This document shows, in pieces, positions 7,916 through 15,982 of a stretch of 64,000 nucleotides of DNA. Numbering within the stretch: the stretch's first letter is position 1; the number at the start of each line of letters is the position of its first letter. Source of the stretch: Myxococcales bacterium (GTDB lineage: Bacteria > Myxococcota > Myxococcia > Myxococcales > Myxococcaceae); assembly GCA_020846875.1 (NCBI GenBank), contig JADLDB010000128.1, positions 27,014 to 91,013 of the forward strand. Reading direction: 5' to 3'. The position numbers and the translations under genes are program-made. The notes under the pieces were generated by a model, which made no database searches, had not been told where the DNA came from, and was given only the letters and a program-made list of their open reading frames with translations.

Positions 7916-10900
7916 GTGTCACGCGTGGACAGCCAGCGCTCCCTCGAGGTGTGCGTCGGCCTCGACGTCGGCTCGACGACGGTGAAGGCCGCGGCGGTGG
8001 CGGGCGGAGCCGTGACGTTCCGCGCCTACCGGCGGCACCGGGGCCGCGTGGTGGAGGAGGCGCTGGCCGCGGTGGAGGACGCGCGCCGGGCCGTGGGGCC
8101 GGCCGCGGTGGTGGTGACGGGCTCCGCGGGCGCGCCCATCGCCGAGCGCCTGGGCGCCGAGTTCGTCCACGAGGTGCACGCGGTGGCCACCGCGGCGCGC
8201 GCGGCGGTGCCCGGCGTGCGCACCATCATCGAACTGGGCGGGCAGGACGCGAAGCTGCTGCACCTCGACGCGGCGGGCGGGCTGTCGACGGACATGAACG
8301 AGCGCTGCGCCGCGGGCACCGGCACCGTCATCGACCGCATCGCCTTCCGCCTCGGCGTCGATGAGGCCGCGCTGGCGTCCCTCGCCGTGAAGGACGGGCC
8401 GCTGCCGGTGGTGTCCGCGCGCTGCGGCGTCTTCGCGGAGACGGACGTGGTGGCGCTGGTGAAGGCGGGCCACCCGGCAAAGCAGGTGCTGGCCGCCCTG
8501 CTCGACGCCATCGTCCGGCAAAACCTCGTCGCGCTGGCGCGCGGCAGGCCGCTGCCCGGGCCGGTGTGCCTCCTGGGCGGGCCCAACGCCTTCATCCCGG
8601 CGCTGGCGGCGGCGTGGCGGCGGCACCTCGAGGCGCGGTGGCGCGAGTATGGAGTGGAGCCCGGCGCGGTAGTCGTCCCCGCCGACGCGGCGCTCTTCGC
8701 GGCCGTGGGGGCGACGCTCTCGCGCGAGGCCCTCGAGGACATCGCGCAGGCCCGCGGGCGCCGAGCGCGGCTGCGGACGGTGACGACGCCCTCGCCTCCG
8801 CCCGACGACACGGGCTGGCTCGGCGCGACGGCCAGCGCCCCCGTCGCCGCGCCCCGGCGCACCGCGCGCGCGCAGCCGGGCGCTGCGCTGGTGGTGGGCC
8901 TGGACGCGGGCTCGACGACGGTGAAGGCGGTGGCGCTGGACGCTTGCGACGCAGTGGTGGCCTCGGCCTACCGCGCCAGCACCGGCAACGTCTTCACCGA
9001 CGCCGCTGCGGTGCTGAAGGAACTCCACGCGCAGGTGCAGGGCGCGGACGTGCAGGCGCTGGGCGTCACCGGCTACGCAGGCGACCTGCTCGGGCCGGTG
9101 CTGGGAGCCGACTGCGCGGAGGTGGAGACGCTGGCGCACGCGCGCGCGGCGCGGCGCTTCGCGCCCCGGGCCGACGTGGTGTGCGACGTGGGCGGGCAGG
9201 ACATCAAGGTGCTGATGCTGGACGCGCTGGGCGTGCGCAGCTTTCGGCTGTCCCACCAGTGCGCGGCAGGCAACGGCGCCTTGCTGGCCTCGACGGCGGC
9301 CGCCCTCGGGGTGCCCCTGGAGCAGCTCGCCGAGGTAACGGAGCGGGCCCTTCGCGTGCCGCGCTTCAGCGTGGGCTGCGCCGTCTTCCTCGACACCGAG
9401 CGCGTGACGGCCCAGCGCGACGGCCTCAGCCCCTCGGACATCCTCGCGGGGATGACGAACGTCCTGCCGCGGAACATCTGGGAGAACGTCGTCGGGGAGA
9501 CGTCGCTGGAGGCGCTGGGCACCGTCTTCGTCTTGAGCGGAGGGGTGCAGCGCAACCGCGCCGCCGTGGCCGCGCAGGCCCACTACCTGCGGCAGCGGCA
9601 CCCGCGCGTGGAGGTCGTCGTCCACCCCTGGGCGGGCGAGGCCGGCGCCATCGGCGCGGCGCTGGCGGCGCGAGAGGCGCGTCCGGCAGGGACGCGCGGA
9701 CGCTTCATTGGCCTGGAGGCCGCCACGGCGCTGCAGGTGAGCGCAGTCAGCAGCGACGACACGCGGTGCCGCCTCTGCCCCAGCCACTGCGCCCGCACCG
9801 TCGTCAGCGCCCGGCGCGGAGACGAGGTGCGCGCGGTGGTGACCGGGAATGCGTGCGAGCGCGGTGGACTCGTCCCCTCGGTCGAGGCCCTAGCCGCCGT
9901 GGACTCTGGCGCCGTGGACTCTGGCGCCGTGGACTCTGGCGCCGGGGACTCTCGCGCCGGGGACTCTCGCGCCGGAGACTCTCGCGCCGGGGACTCTCGC
10001 GCCGGGGACTCTGGCGCCGGGGACTCTCGCGCCGGGGACTCTCGCGCCGGGGACTCTCGCGCCGGGGACTCTCGCGCCGGGGACTCTGGCGCCGGGGACT
10101 CTGGCGCCGGGGACTCTCGCGCCGGGGACTCTCGCGCCGGGGACTCTGGCGCCGTGCCCGCGACCATCCCGGGCGACGGCGAGTCGGCCGAGGGCGCGGG
10201 CGGGCGGGCGTCACGGGCGTCTGCTTCTTCGTCGGGCGGGGGCGCCGCAGAGCCGACGACGGCCGGCCCTCGCGTTCCGCGCGGGGTCAACCTCGTGCGC
10301 CTGGAGGCGACCCGCCTCTTCCGGCGCCACCGCGCGGTGCAGGTCGTCTCCTCTGCGGGCCGGGGCCTGCGCATCGCCATCCCCCGGGTGCTGGCCCAGT
10401 ACCGCGCGGCGCCGCTCTTCACCCACTACTTCGAGGCGCTGGGCGTGGCGCGCGAGGACCTGGTGCTGGGGGAGTTCACCTCGGAGGCCCTGTGGCGCCG
10501 CGCCGCGGGCCGGGGCACCGCCGACGCCTGCTACCCGGCCAAGGTGGCGCAGGCCCACGTGGCGGACCTCCTGGCGCGCCGCGCCGAGCGCCCCTTCGAC
10601 ATCCTCTTCTTTCCGGCCGTCACGCACGCCGTCACGTCCATCAAGGGCTGCGCCGACACCGCGTCGTGCCCCGTCGTCGCAGGCACGCCGCTGGTGACGA
10701 AGGTGGCCTTCGGCGCCGACGCGACGGGCCTGCTGCCCGAGGGCGTGCGGCTGCTGACGCCGGCGCTGGTGCTGCCGCGGAAGCGAGCGCTGAGCGAGGC
10801 GCTCTTCGAGTCGATGTGCTCCGTTATGCCGGCGCTCACCCGCGGCGAGCACGACGCGGCGCTGGCCGAAGGCATCGCCGGGCAGCGCGCCTGGGACCGC

Positions 10901-11524
10901 CGCCTCGAGGAGCTGGGCTTCTCCGTCTTGACCGCCGCGAAGCGCGAGGGCCGCTGCGCGGTGGTGCTGATTGGCCGCCCGTACCACGCGGACCCCGGCC
11001 TGCACCACGAGCTGGGCAGCGAGCTGTCCGCGCTCGGCCGCAGCGCGCTGACGCTGCGCGCCCTGCCCCACTCGGAGGACCTGGTGGCCGCGGCGGGCTG
11101 CGGAAACCCGCACGACGCGTCCGACCTGCCCTTCCTCACCAACTCCGGGGACGGCGAGCGGATGTCGGCGGCGCGCTTCGTCGGCTGGCACCCGGCGCTG
11201 GTGGCCGTGGAGCTGTCCAGCTTCAAGTGCGGCCAGGACGCGTCGCTGTACGGGCACGTGGCCGCGGCCGCGCGGGGGCGCGACGGCAAGCCCTTCCTCG
11301 CGCTGCACGACCTCGACGAGACGCGGCCGGTGGCCTCACTGCGCCTGCGCCTGCGCACCTTCCTCGACGCCGTCGAGCGCTGGGAGCGCGGCGCCGGCGC
11401 CCGGGTGTCGCCCGCGCCCGCGCACGTCACGCGCGCGGAGAGCGGCACGGCGGCCTGGACCGGGACAGGCGGAAGCGAGCGCCCGGCGACGGCGCCCCCC
11501 GCGCCTGGCAGGGAGGGGGCGTGA
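7916..11524 (+). CDS. Double acyl-CoA dehydratase activase fused to COG3580/DUF2229-type component
   Basis: 1,202 residues. The GTG start at 7916 is preceded by GAGG five bases upstream; an ATG at 7820 would add 32 unconserved residues. Two ASKHA ATPase domains of the BadF/BcrA/HgdC type are visible. The first starts at GLDVGSTTVK (about residue 15) and the second at GLDAGSTTVK (about residue 328), each with a GGQD(A/I)K phosphate-2-like motif and an ERCAAGTG or HQCAAGNG motif whose Cys normally helps bridge a [4Fe-4S] cluster. From about residue 610 a COG3580/DUF2229-like region follows (CRLCPSHC, GNACERG, DACYPAKV, SFKCGQDASLYG), interrupted by a 15-bp tandem repeat. Such activases drive ATP-dependent, very-low-potential electron transfer. 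The partner follows with a GTGA overlap. Confidence 0.85.
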   Translation: MSRVDSQRSLEVCVGLDVGSTTVKAAAVAGGAVTFRAYRRHRGRVVEEALAAVEDARRAVGPAAVVVTGSAGAPIAERLGAEFVHEVHAVATAARAAVPGVRTIIELGGQDAKLLHLDAAGGLSTDMNERCAAGTGTVIDRIAFRLGVDEAALASLAVKDGPLPVVSARCGVFAETDVVALVKAGHPAKQVLAALLDAIVRQNLVALARGRPLPGPVCLLGGPNAFIPALAAAWRRHLEARWREYGVEPGAVVVPADAALFAAVGATLSREALEDIAQARGRRARLRTVTTPSPPPDDTGWLGATASAPVAAPRRTARAQPGAALVVGLDAGSTTVKAVALDACDAVVASAYRASTGNVFTDAAAVLKELHAQVQGADVQALGVTGYAGDLLGPVLGADCAEVETLAHARAARRFAPRADVVCDVGGQDIKVLMLDALGVRSFRLSHQCAAGNGALLASTAAALGVPLEQLAEVTERALRVPRFSVGCAVFLDTERVTAQRDGLSPSDILAGMTNVLPRNIWENVVGETSLEALGTVFVLSGGVQRNRAAVAAQAHYLRQRHPRVEVVVHPWAGEAGAIGAALAAREARPAGTRGRFIGLEAATALQVSAVSSDDTRCRLCPSHCARTVVSARRGDEVRAVVTGNACERGGLVPSVEALAAVDSGAVDSGAVDSGAGDSRAGDSRAGDSRAGDSRAGDSGAGDSRAGDSRAGDSRAGDSRAGDSGAGDSGAGDSRAGDSRAGDSGAVPATIPGDGESAEGAGGRASRASASSSGGGAAEPTTAGPRVPRGVNLVRLEATRLFRRHRAVQVVSSAGRGLRIAIPRVLAQYRAAPLFTHYFEALGVAREDLVLGEFTSEALWRRAAGRGTADACYPAKVAQAHVADLLARRAERPFDILFFPAVTHAVTSIKGCADTASCPVVAGTPLVTKVAFGADATGLLPEGVRLLTPALVLPRKRALSEALFESMCSVMPALTRGEHDAALAEGIAGQRAWDRRLEELGFSVLTAAKREGRCAVVLIGRPYHADPGLHHELGSELSALGRSALTLRALPHSEDLVAAAGCGNPHDASDLPFLTNSGDGERMSAARFVGWHPALVAVELSSFKCGQDASLYGHVAAAARGRDGKPFLALHDLDETRPVASLRLRLRTFLDAVERWERGAGARVSPAPAHVTRAESGTAAWTGTGGSERPATAPPAPGREGA
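9896..10150 (+). repeat. 17-copy, 15-bp in-frame tandem repeat (AGDSR/AGDSG/AVDSG)
   Basis: Seventeen uninterrupted 15-bp units, consensus GCCGGGGACTCTCGC, lie inside the giant activase gene at residues 661-745. Translated units are AVDSG (first three) and then AGDSR or AGDSG. Units differ at one to three bases and the phase never breaks. The repeat sits in the linker between the GNACERG motif and the GVNLVRLEATRLF strand, so it probably forms a flexible, polar surface loop. The near-identity of units points to recent slippage expansion. Confidence 0.95.
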
Positions 11525-12870
11525 CGGCCCGGAGAGTGCTGCTCGGCGGCCTGGGGGCAGTCCGCGACGCGCTGGCCGTCGCGGCGCTTCGGGGCGCGGG
11601 GCTCGACGCGGAGCGCCTGCCGCCTCCGACGGACCTGGGCCTCGCGCGCGCCCGAGTGCTGGGCAACCACGGCCAGTGCAACCCGGCGCAGTACGCGGTG
11701 GGGACCGTCCTCGAGCGCGCGCGCGCCGCGCCCGAGGGGCCGGCGGCCTTCGCGCGCCGCCACGCCTGGCTCGTCCCCGCGTCCTGCGGGCCGTGCCGGC
11801 TGGCCGCCTTCCCGCTCGAGTGGGCCCGCGTGCTGGAGGGCGCCGGCCTGGCGGAGCTCCAGGTCGAGCTGTTCGACCAGTTCGCCTTCGTCCCGGCGCT
11901 GGCGGCAGGCGCCGCGCGCGCCACGCCCACCCGGGGCCTGCTGCTGGCGCTGGTGGCGGGCGACGTGCTGGAGACGCTTGGCCATCGCCTGCGCCCCTTC
12001 GTCGAGGACGCCGGGGCGCTTGCGCAGGTCCTGAGCCACGGCACGGCGGCGCTGGCCAGCGCCTTCGAGGAGCGGCGGGAACCACGCCCGGTGCTGCGCG
12101 AGGTGGCCGCGCTGGCGCGGGCCCTGCCGACGCGCTTCGACCGGGTGCTGCCGCGCGTGCTGCTGGTCGGCGAGCCGTGGACGACGCTGACGGACGGGGA
12201 CCCGAGCTACGCCATCGCCAGCCGCCTCGCCGAGCTGGGCGCGGAGGTGGACGCGCCGCGGCTGGTGGACTGGCTGCGCTCCATCGCCTGGCAGCGCTCG
12301 GGCGCCACCCTGAAGGCCGTCGAGGAGCGGCGCGCGGCGGCGCGGGCGGTGCGCAGCCTGGGGGCGGCGTGGCGCTTCCTGGCGCGCGCGGCCGGGCTGG
12401 AGGAGCCGCTCGAGGAGCCTGCGCGGCTCGGAGCGCTCGCGGCGCCCTGGTACCCGGCCGAGGTGCGCGGGGGCAGCAGCTTCCTTGAGGTCGGGCGCGC
12501 GCTGGCGGCGGCCCAGGCGCGCTCGACGCACCTGGTCCTCTCGCTCAAGCCCTTCGGCTGCCTGCCCTCGTCCGCCCTGTCCGACGGGGTGCTGGCGCCG
12601 GTGCTGGCGCGGCAGCAAGACGGCCCCACCTTCCTGGCGCTGGAGACCAGCGGAGACTCCCACGCCTCAGTGGACAGCCGCCTCGAGATGGCCCTGCACT
12701 CGGCGGCGCTGCGGGCGATGGGCGAGCTGCGCGCGGCGTGTGACGGGCGCGGCGTGCGCGCCGAGGCGGTGCGCGCGGCGCTCCGGGCGAAGGCGCCTCG
12801 CCACCTCACCGGCCCGCGCGCCTTCGCCTGCACCGCGGCCGAGCTGGTCGCGCGCGGGGCGTGCCCCTGA
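11521..12870 (+). CDS. COG3581-type 2-hydroxyacyl-CoA dehydratase-related protein
   Basis: 449 residues starting at GTG 11521, overlapping the activase stop by four bases. Conserved Cys positions typical of COG3581 proteins are present: GNHGQCNPAQY, VPASCGPCRLAAF and KPFGCLPSSALSDG; the last is the usual FGC block near the C-terminus. These proteins accompany COG3580 and the ASKHA activases and are thought to hold an iron-sulfur cluster in a HgdB/BcrB-like or double-cubane fold. The reaction here is unknown. Position at the end of the transporter operon suggests that the imported molecule is the substrate or a cofactor precursor, but that is inference. Confidence 0.78.
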   Translation: MTARRVLLGGLGAVRDALAVAALRGAGLDAERLPPPTDLGLARARVLGNHGQCNPAQYAVGTVLERARAAPEGPAAFARRHAWLVPASCGPCRLAAFPLEWARVLEGAGLAELQVELFDQFAFVPALAAGAARATPTRGLLLALVAGDVLETLGHRLRPFVEDAGALAQVLSHGTAALASAFEERREPRPVLREVAALARALPTRFDRVLPRVLLVGEPWTTLTDGDPSYAIASRLAELGAEVDAPRLVDWLRSIAWQRSGATLKAVEERRAAARAVRSLGAAWRFLARAAGLEEPLEEPARLGALAAPWYPAEVRGGSSFLEVGRALAAAQARSTHLVLSLKPFGCLPSSALSDGVLAPVLARQQDGPTFLALETSGDSHASVDSRLEMALHSAALRAMGELRAACDGRGVRAEAVRAALRAKAPRHLTGPRAFACTAAELVARGACP

Positions 12871-13373
12871 CCGGCTTCGGCGCCACGGACCGTTGGCTGA
12901 AGAGCAGGACAGGGGAAGCAGGCCAGCATCCTCGGTGCGCCGCGGGGTGCGTCGGCGAGAGAGGCCAGCACTTCGTCGTCCCGCCCCGGGCGCCTTCGCG
13001 GCGCCCGCGCCGCAGCGCCACCGTCAGGCGGCCCTCCCTTCACCTCGTCCTGAGCGCAGCCGCGGCACGCGTCGAGGAAGCAGTCGACGGTGCGAGTCAC
13101 AGGCGCCCCCCGGCACCGCGCTTGCGCCGGCCGGGCTCGCGTCGGTGCGCGTGCTGGGGGGTGAACACCACAGCGCGGCCAGCCTTCGCGGCCCGCTCGT
13201 TCAGCCGACTTCGTGGAAGGACTCGGCCGAGCACTCCCGGTCCTCGGTTCCGTGCTCGGGCGCCCAACCCGTGCCCACGACGCCCCGTTGGGGGCGAGTT
13301 CCAACTGCGGCGCGCTGGGCGACAGGAGCCGCCGCAGCGCAAAGCCTGCTTCTCGTCGAGGCGGGAGGACGCC
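12871..13373. other. 503-bp region without a recognisable gene
   Basis: Convergent gap after the dehydratase-related gene. Frames on both strands are open for 70-120 codons, as expected at this GC content, but none shows a signal peptide, family motif or persuasive start. A minus-strand stretch around 13060-13120 (reading VTRTVDCFLDACRGC) looks slightly protein-like and could be part of a decayed gene. I cannot name a family. Confidence 0.4.
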
Positions 13374-13811
13374 TCACTTCTTCTTCCGCGACTCCGCGAG
13401 CGCCTTGGCCCCCGCGCGCCCGCGCGGCAGCACCAGGTTCTTCACGCTGCCTGGCGCCGCGTTCTCCACCCAGTCCGCCGGCAATCGGTCCGTCTTCGCC
13501 AGCATGCGGAACTTCTGGTAGTGCGCGGAGCAATACCCCTTGCTGCGCGCGGACCGCCGGCAGCCCTTCAGCGCACACGGCCGCGCCTCACCGGCCTTCC
13601 GCCCCGGCCGCCCGGGACCGCGCCGGCCCGCCGTGAGGAGCTTCGGTGGCCGCCCCGGCCCGCGCTTGAAGGCTCCCCCGCCGAAGGCGCCCGCGAGCCG
13701 CGCGATGATGGCGCCCTGGGCCTGCAACTCAGAGATGGCTGCCGCCATCGGCCCCATCGCCCGCTGCACCTCGTCGCGCACCATGTCCCGCAGCACCTTG
13801 TCGACCGACAT
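13374..13811 (-). CDS. Small basic AT-hook and Cys-cluster protein
   Basis: 145 residues. The ATG at 13811 is preceded by ACAGGAGCGGAA, a good ribosome-binding site; an ATG seven codons earlier is less likely. Residues 1-40 are helical (VDKVLRDMVRDEVQRAMGPM). The middle has two GRP-core AT-hook-like tracts (RGPGRPPKL, RRGPGRPGRK), which typically enter the minor groove of AT-rich DNA. These are followed by CALKGCRRSARSKGYCSAHY, a C-x4-C-x9-C-x2-H set that could bind zinc, and a Lys-rich end. A DNA-binding or nucleoid protein is likely. It stands alone, with a comparatively AT-rich upstream region. Confidence 0.72.
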   Translation of the reverse strand: MSVDKVLRDMVRDEVQRAMGPMAAAISELQAQGAIIARLAGAFGGGAFKRGPGRPPKLLTAGRRGPGRPGRKAGEARPCALKGCRRSARSKGYCSAHYQKFRMLAKTDRLPADWVENAAPGSVKNLVLPRGRAGAKALAESRKKK

Positions 13812-13946
13812 TTCCGCTCCTGTCATGCCCATATTCGCGTGGGCGTTTATGTTGATTTGCCGCCAACCTTCAATTGAAAGACAACCCAGTCACCAGGTGT
13901 GCGCCGGCGTAATCCTTTCACAAACAGCATGCAAGGAATTGCCCTC
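13812..13946 (-). promoter_or_regulatory. Relatively AT-rich upstream region of the AT-hook gene
   Basis: This 135-bp stretch is clearly richer in A+T than its surroundings, with runs such as TTTATGTTGATTTG and CTTCAATTGAAAG on the plus strand. The latter is a near-perfect palindrome centred on CAATTG at about 13876. As the adjacent product carries AT-hooks, the palindrome is a candidate operator for self-regulation. No convincing -35/-10 or sigma-54 pair could be fixed. Confidence 0.35.
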
Positions 13947-14834
13947 TCACGGGAGGAGCACGGCGCGGGGGCCGGAGAAGGCAGCGCCGGCCTGGCCGGA
14001 CGACGTCACCCAGCTCACCGGCATGCGCGCGGTGCTGCGGGCCCAGGCCAGGCGCCCGTCGGGCAGCGCGAGGATGAGGCCGGCCTCGCCTCCCAGCCGC
14101 ACCACCTCGGCGAGGCAGGCGTCGAGCGCGACGCCCGGGGCCTGTCCGCGGTCGAGGAGGTCGAGCAGCCGCCGCGTCAGCGTGAGGCGGATGATGTACT
14201 CGCCCACGCCGGTGGCGGACGCGGCGCCGAGGCGCGAGTCGGCGCAGGTGCCGCAGCCGATGAGGGGCGTGTCGCCCACGCGGCCGGGCAGCTTGCCGTT
14301 GGTGCCGCCGGTGGAGGTGGCCGCCGCCAGCCGGCTCTGCGCGTCCACGGCCACCGCGCCCACCGTGCCGTGCGTGTCCTGCCGGCGGGCCTCGAAGCGT
14401 CGGCGCGCGCGCGGCGTGACGAGGGACTGCGGGTCCACCTCGGGGAAGCCGCGCCGGCGGGCAAACGCGTCAGCCCCGGGGCCGGCGAGCAGCACGTGCG
14501 GGCTGCGCTCCATCACCGCGCGCGCGAGAGAAATGGGGTTTGCCACCGTGCGCACGCCGGCCACCGCGCCCGCCGACAGCGTGGTGCCGTCCATGAGAGA
14601 GGCGTCCATTTCGATGACGCCTTCGGCGTTGAGGACGCTGCCGGTGCCGGCATTGAAGTGAGGGTCGTCCTCCAGCGCGCGCACCGCGGCCTCCACCGCG
14701 TCCAGCGCGCTGCCGCCCTCCGAGAGGACGGCGTGGCCCGCTTTCGCTGCGGACTGACAGCCGGCTTCGGCCGCGGCCACGTCGTCGTCGGGAGAGGTGG
14801 GGCCGGCGCCCCCGTGCACGAGGATGGCAGGCAT
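13947..14834 (-). CDS. Isoaspartyl peptidase/L-asparaginase (Ntn-hydrolase family 2)
   Basis: 295 residues from ATG 14834. The protein starts MPAILVHGGAG, the hallmark of plant-type asparaginases, and contains GTGSVLNAEGVIEMDA and the autoprocessing site DTHGTVGAVAVD. By family precedent Thr157 becomes the N-terminal nucleophile after self-cleavage. TSTGGTNGKLPGRVGDTPL and the GTCAD segment line the substrate pocket. It should hydrolyse beta-aspartyl peptides and/or asparagine. It is the last gene of a six-gene minus-strand run, eight bases after a lipoprotein gene. There is no signal peptide, so it is cytoplasmic. Confidence 0.92.
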   Translation of the reverse strand: MPAILVHGGAGPTSPDDDVAAAEAGCQSAAKAGHAVLSEGGSALDAVEAAVRALEDDPHFNAGTGSVLNAEGVIEMDASLMDGTTLSAGAVAGVRTVANPISLARAVMERSPHVLLAGPGADAFARRRGFPEVDPQSLVTPRARRRFEARRQDTHGTVGAVAVDAQSRLAAATSTGGTNGKLPGRVGDTPLIGCGTCADSRLGAASATGVGEYIIRLTLTRRLLDLLDRGQAPGVALDACLAEVVRLGGEAGLILALPDGRLAWARSTARMPVSWVTSSGQAGAAFSGPRAVLLP

Positions 14835-14842
14835 GGGTGGCT

Positions 14843-15943
14843 TCACAGCGTCTGGGGAAGGGCGGGCTTCGGCGCGGGCGCCGGCGGCGCAATCCACGGC
14901 GCGCAGTTGGCCGCGCCCGCGTCCATCAGGAAGGCCACGCCTTCCTCCGGGGCGAGCCAGTTGCTTCGGAAGGCCACCGGCACGAAGCGCTCCTCTCGCG
15001 TGCCGGGCCGGAAGGGCGTCGCCGCCGCCACCCGGCCCACGTGCACCACGCGCCCTCCCACGCGGGCGTACAGCTTCTGCTCCACCGCGCAGGCCAGCCA
15101 GGCGCTCTGGCCCTCGCCCGCCAGGCCGCCCAGCAGCCCGCCGTAGCCGAAGAGGTTGCTGGTGCCGTCCTTCTTCTCGGGCTCGCGCACCGACGCCGAC
15201 GGCACCCACCCATGCCACACCGCGCCGCTCTGGTGCACGAAGGCGATGCGCGTCCAGTCTCCCTGCGCCTCGAGGCGGTGCACAGACAGAGGCTCTACGC
15301 GGGCATGAAAGCCGCCCACCACCGCGCCGCCGGGCGCCTCGTGCACCGGCAGCGCCGCCTTTGCGTCGAGCAGCGCCAGCGGCGCGTCCTTCGGAAGGCC
15401 GGACCACTCCAGCGCGTCCGCGCGCTGCGGGTAGAGCGTCAGCGCTTCGCAGTCCACCTCCGCCACCGGGCGCTCGGAGGGCATGAAGTCCTTCATCGCC
15501 TCGTCGATGGGCATCACCTCGAGGTGGCCTTCCCGGGCCTCCACCACCACCACGTCGGCGCCGCGCGGCAGTATTCCCGCGCGGCCGGCCCGCGCCGTGG
15601 CGTAGGCCGCGAAGATGGGCTGGCCCGAGGCGTCCACGTCCGCGTCCAGCACCAGGCCGTCGCCCCGCCAGGTACCCTGGAAGAGGAAGTACGGGCCCGC
15701 CTTCTTCAACGAGCCCGTCACCATCGCCCCGCGCCAGACGTCCTTGCTGCCCCACACCGAGCGCGCCCGCGCCATCGGCAGCCCCGTCTCGGGGGCCAGC
15801 AGCACGCCGTTGTCGTGCCAGCGCAGGTTCTTCCAGAAGCACTTGCCTTCCGAGCGCAGGCTGGCGCTCGAGTACCAGCCCAGCTTCGTCGACGGGAGGC
15901 AGCCGCAGAGCATCAACGCCAGGAAGGAGGGGGCGAGCCGCAC
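14843..15943 (-). CDS. Hypothetical lipoprotein
   Basis: 366 residues from GTG 15943; an upstream in-frame start at 15979 would add 12 basic residues. The signal peptide VRLAPSFLALMLCGC has a plausible lipobox. The mature part contains beta-rich segments (KNLRWHDNGVLLAPETG, GPYFLFQGTWRGDGLVL) and, around residues 240-255, a DWTRIAFVHQSGAVWHGWV stretch that resembles an SH3-like fold (inference). The C-terminus is Pro/Ala-rich. I do not recognise a named family. It sits 39 bases after the EF-hand lipoprotein gene and eight bases before the asparaginase gene, so the same transcript is likely. Confidence 0.72.
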   Translation of the reverse strand: MRLAPSFLALMLCGCLPSTKLGWYSSASLRSEGKCFWKNLRWHDNGVLLAPETGLPMARARSVWGSKDVWRGAMVTGSLKKAGPYFLFQGTWRGDGLVLDADVDASGQPIFAAYATARAGRAGILPRGADVVVVEAREGHLEVMPIDEAMKDFMPSERPVAEVDCEALTLYPQRADALEWSGLPKDAPLALLDAKAALPVHEAPGGAVVGGFHARVEPLSVHRLEAQGDWTRIAFVHQSGAVWHGWVPSASVREPEKKDGTSNLFGYGGLLGGLAGEGQSAWLACAVEQKLYARVGGRVVHVGRVAAATPFRPGTREERFVPVAFRSNWLAPEEGVAFLMDAGAANCAPWIAPPAPAPKPALPQTL

Positions 15944-15982
15944 GCGCGCCCTCGTAGACCTCGACGCGCCCGGCCGCAACCC

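Noticed and set aside
7919..9787. Minus-strand open frame of 622 codons opposite the activase gene
   Set aside because: Arg/His/Gly-rich antisense shadow with no motif; the plus strand encodes clear ASKHA domains.
9804..10422. Minus-strand frames reading repeated ESPAR/ESPRR pentapeptides
   Set aside because: They are the reverse translations of the 15-bp tandem repeat in the activase gene, not a separate repeat protein.
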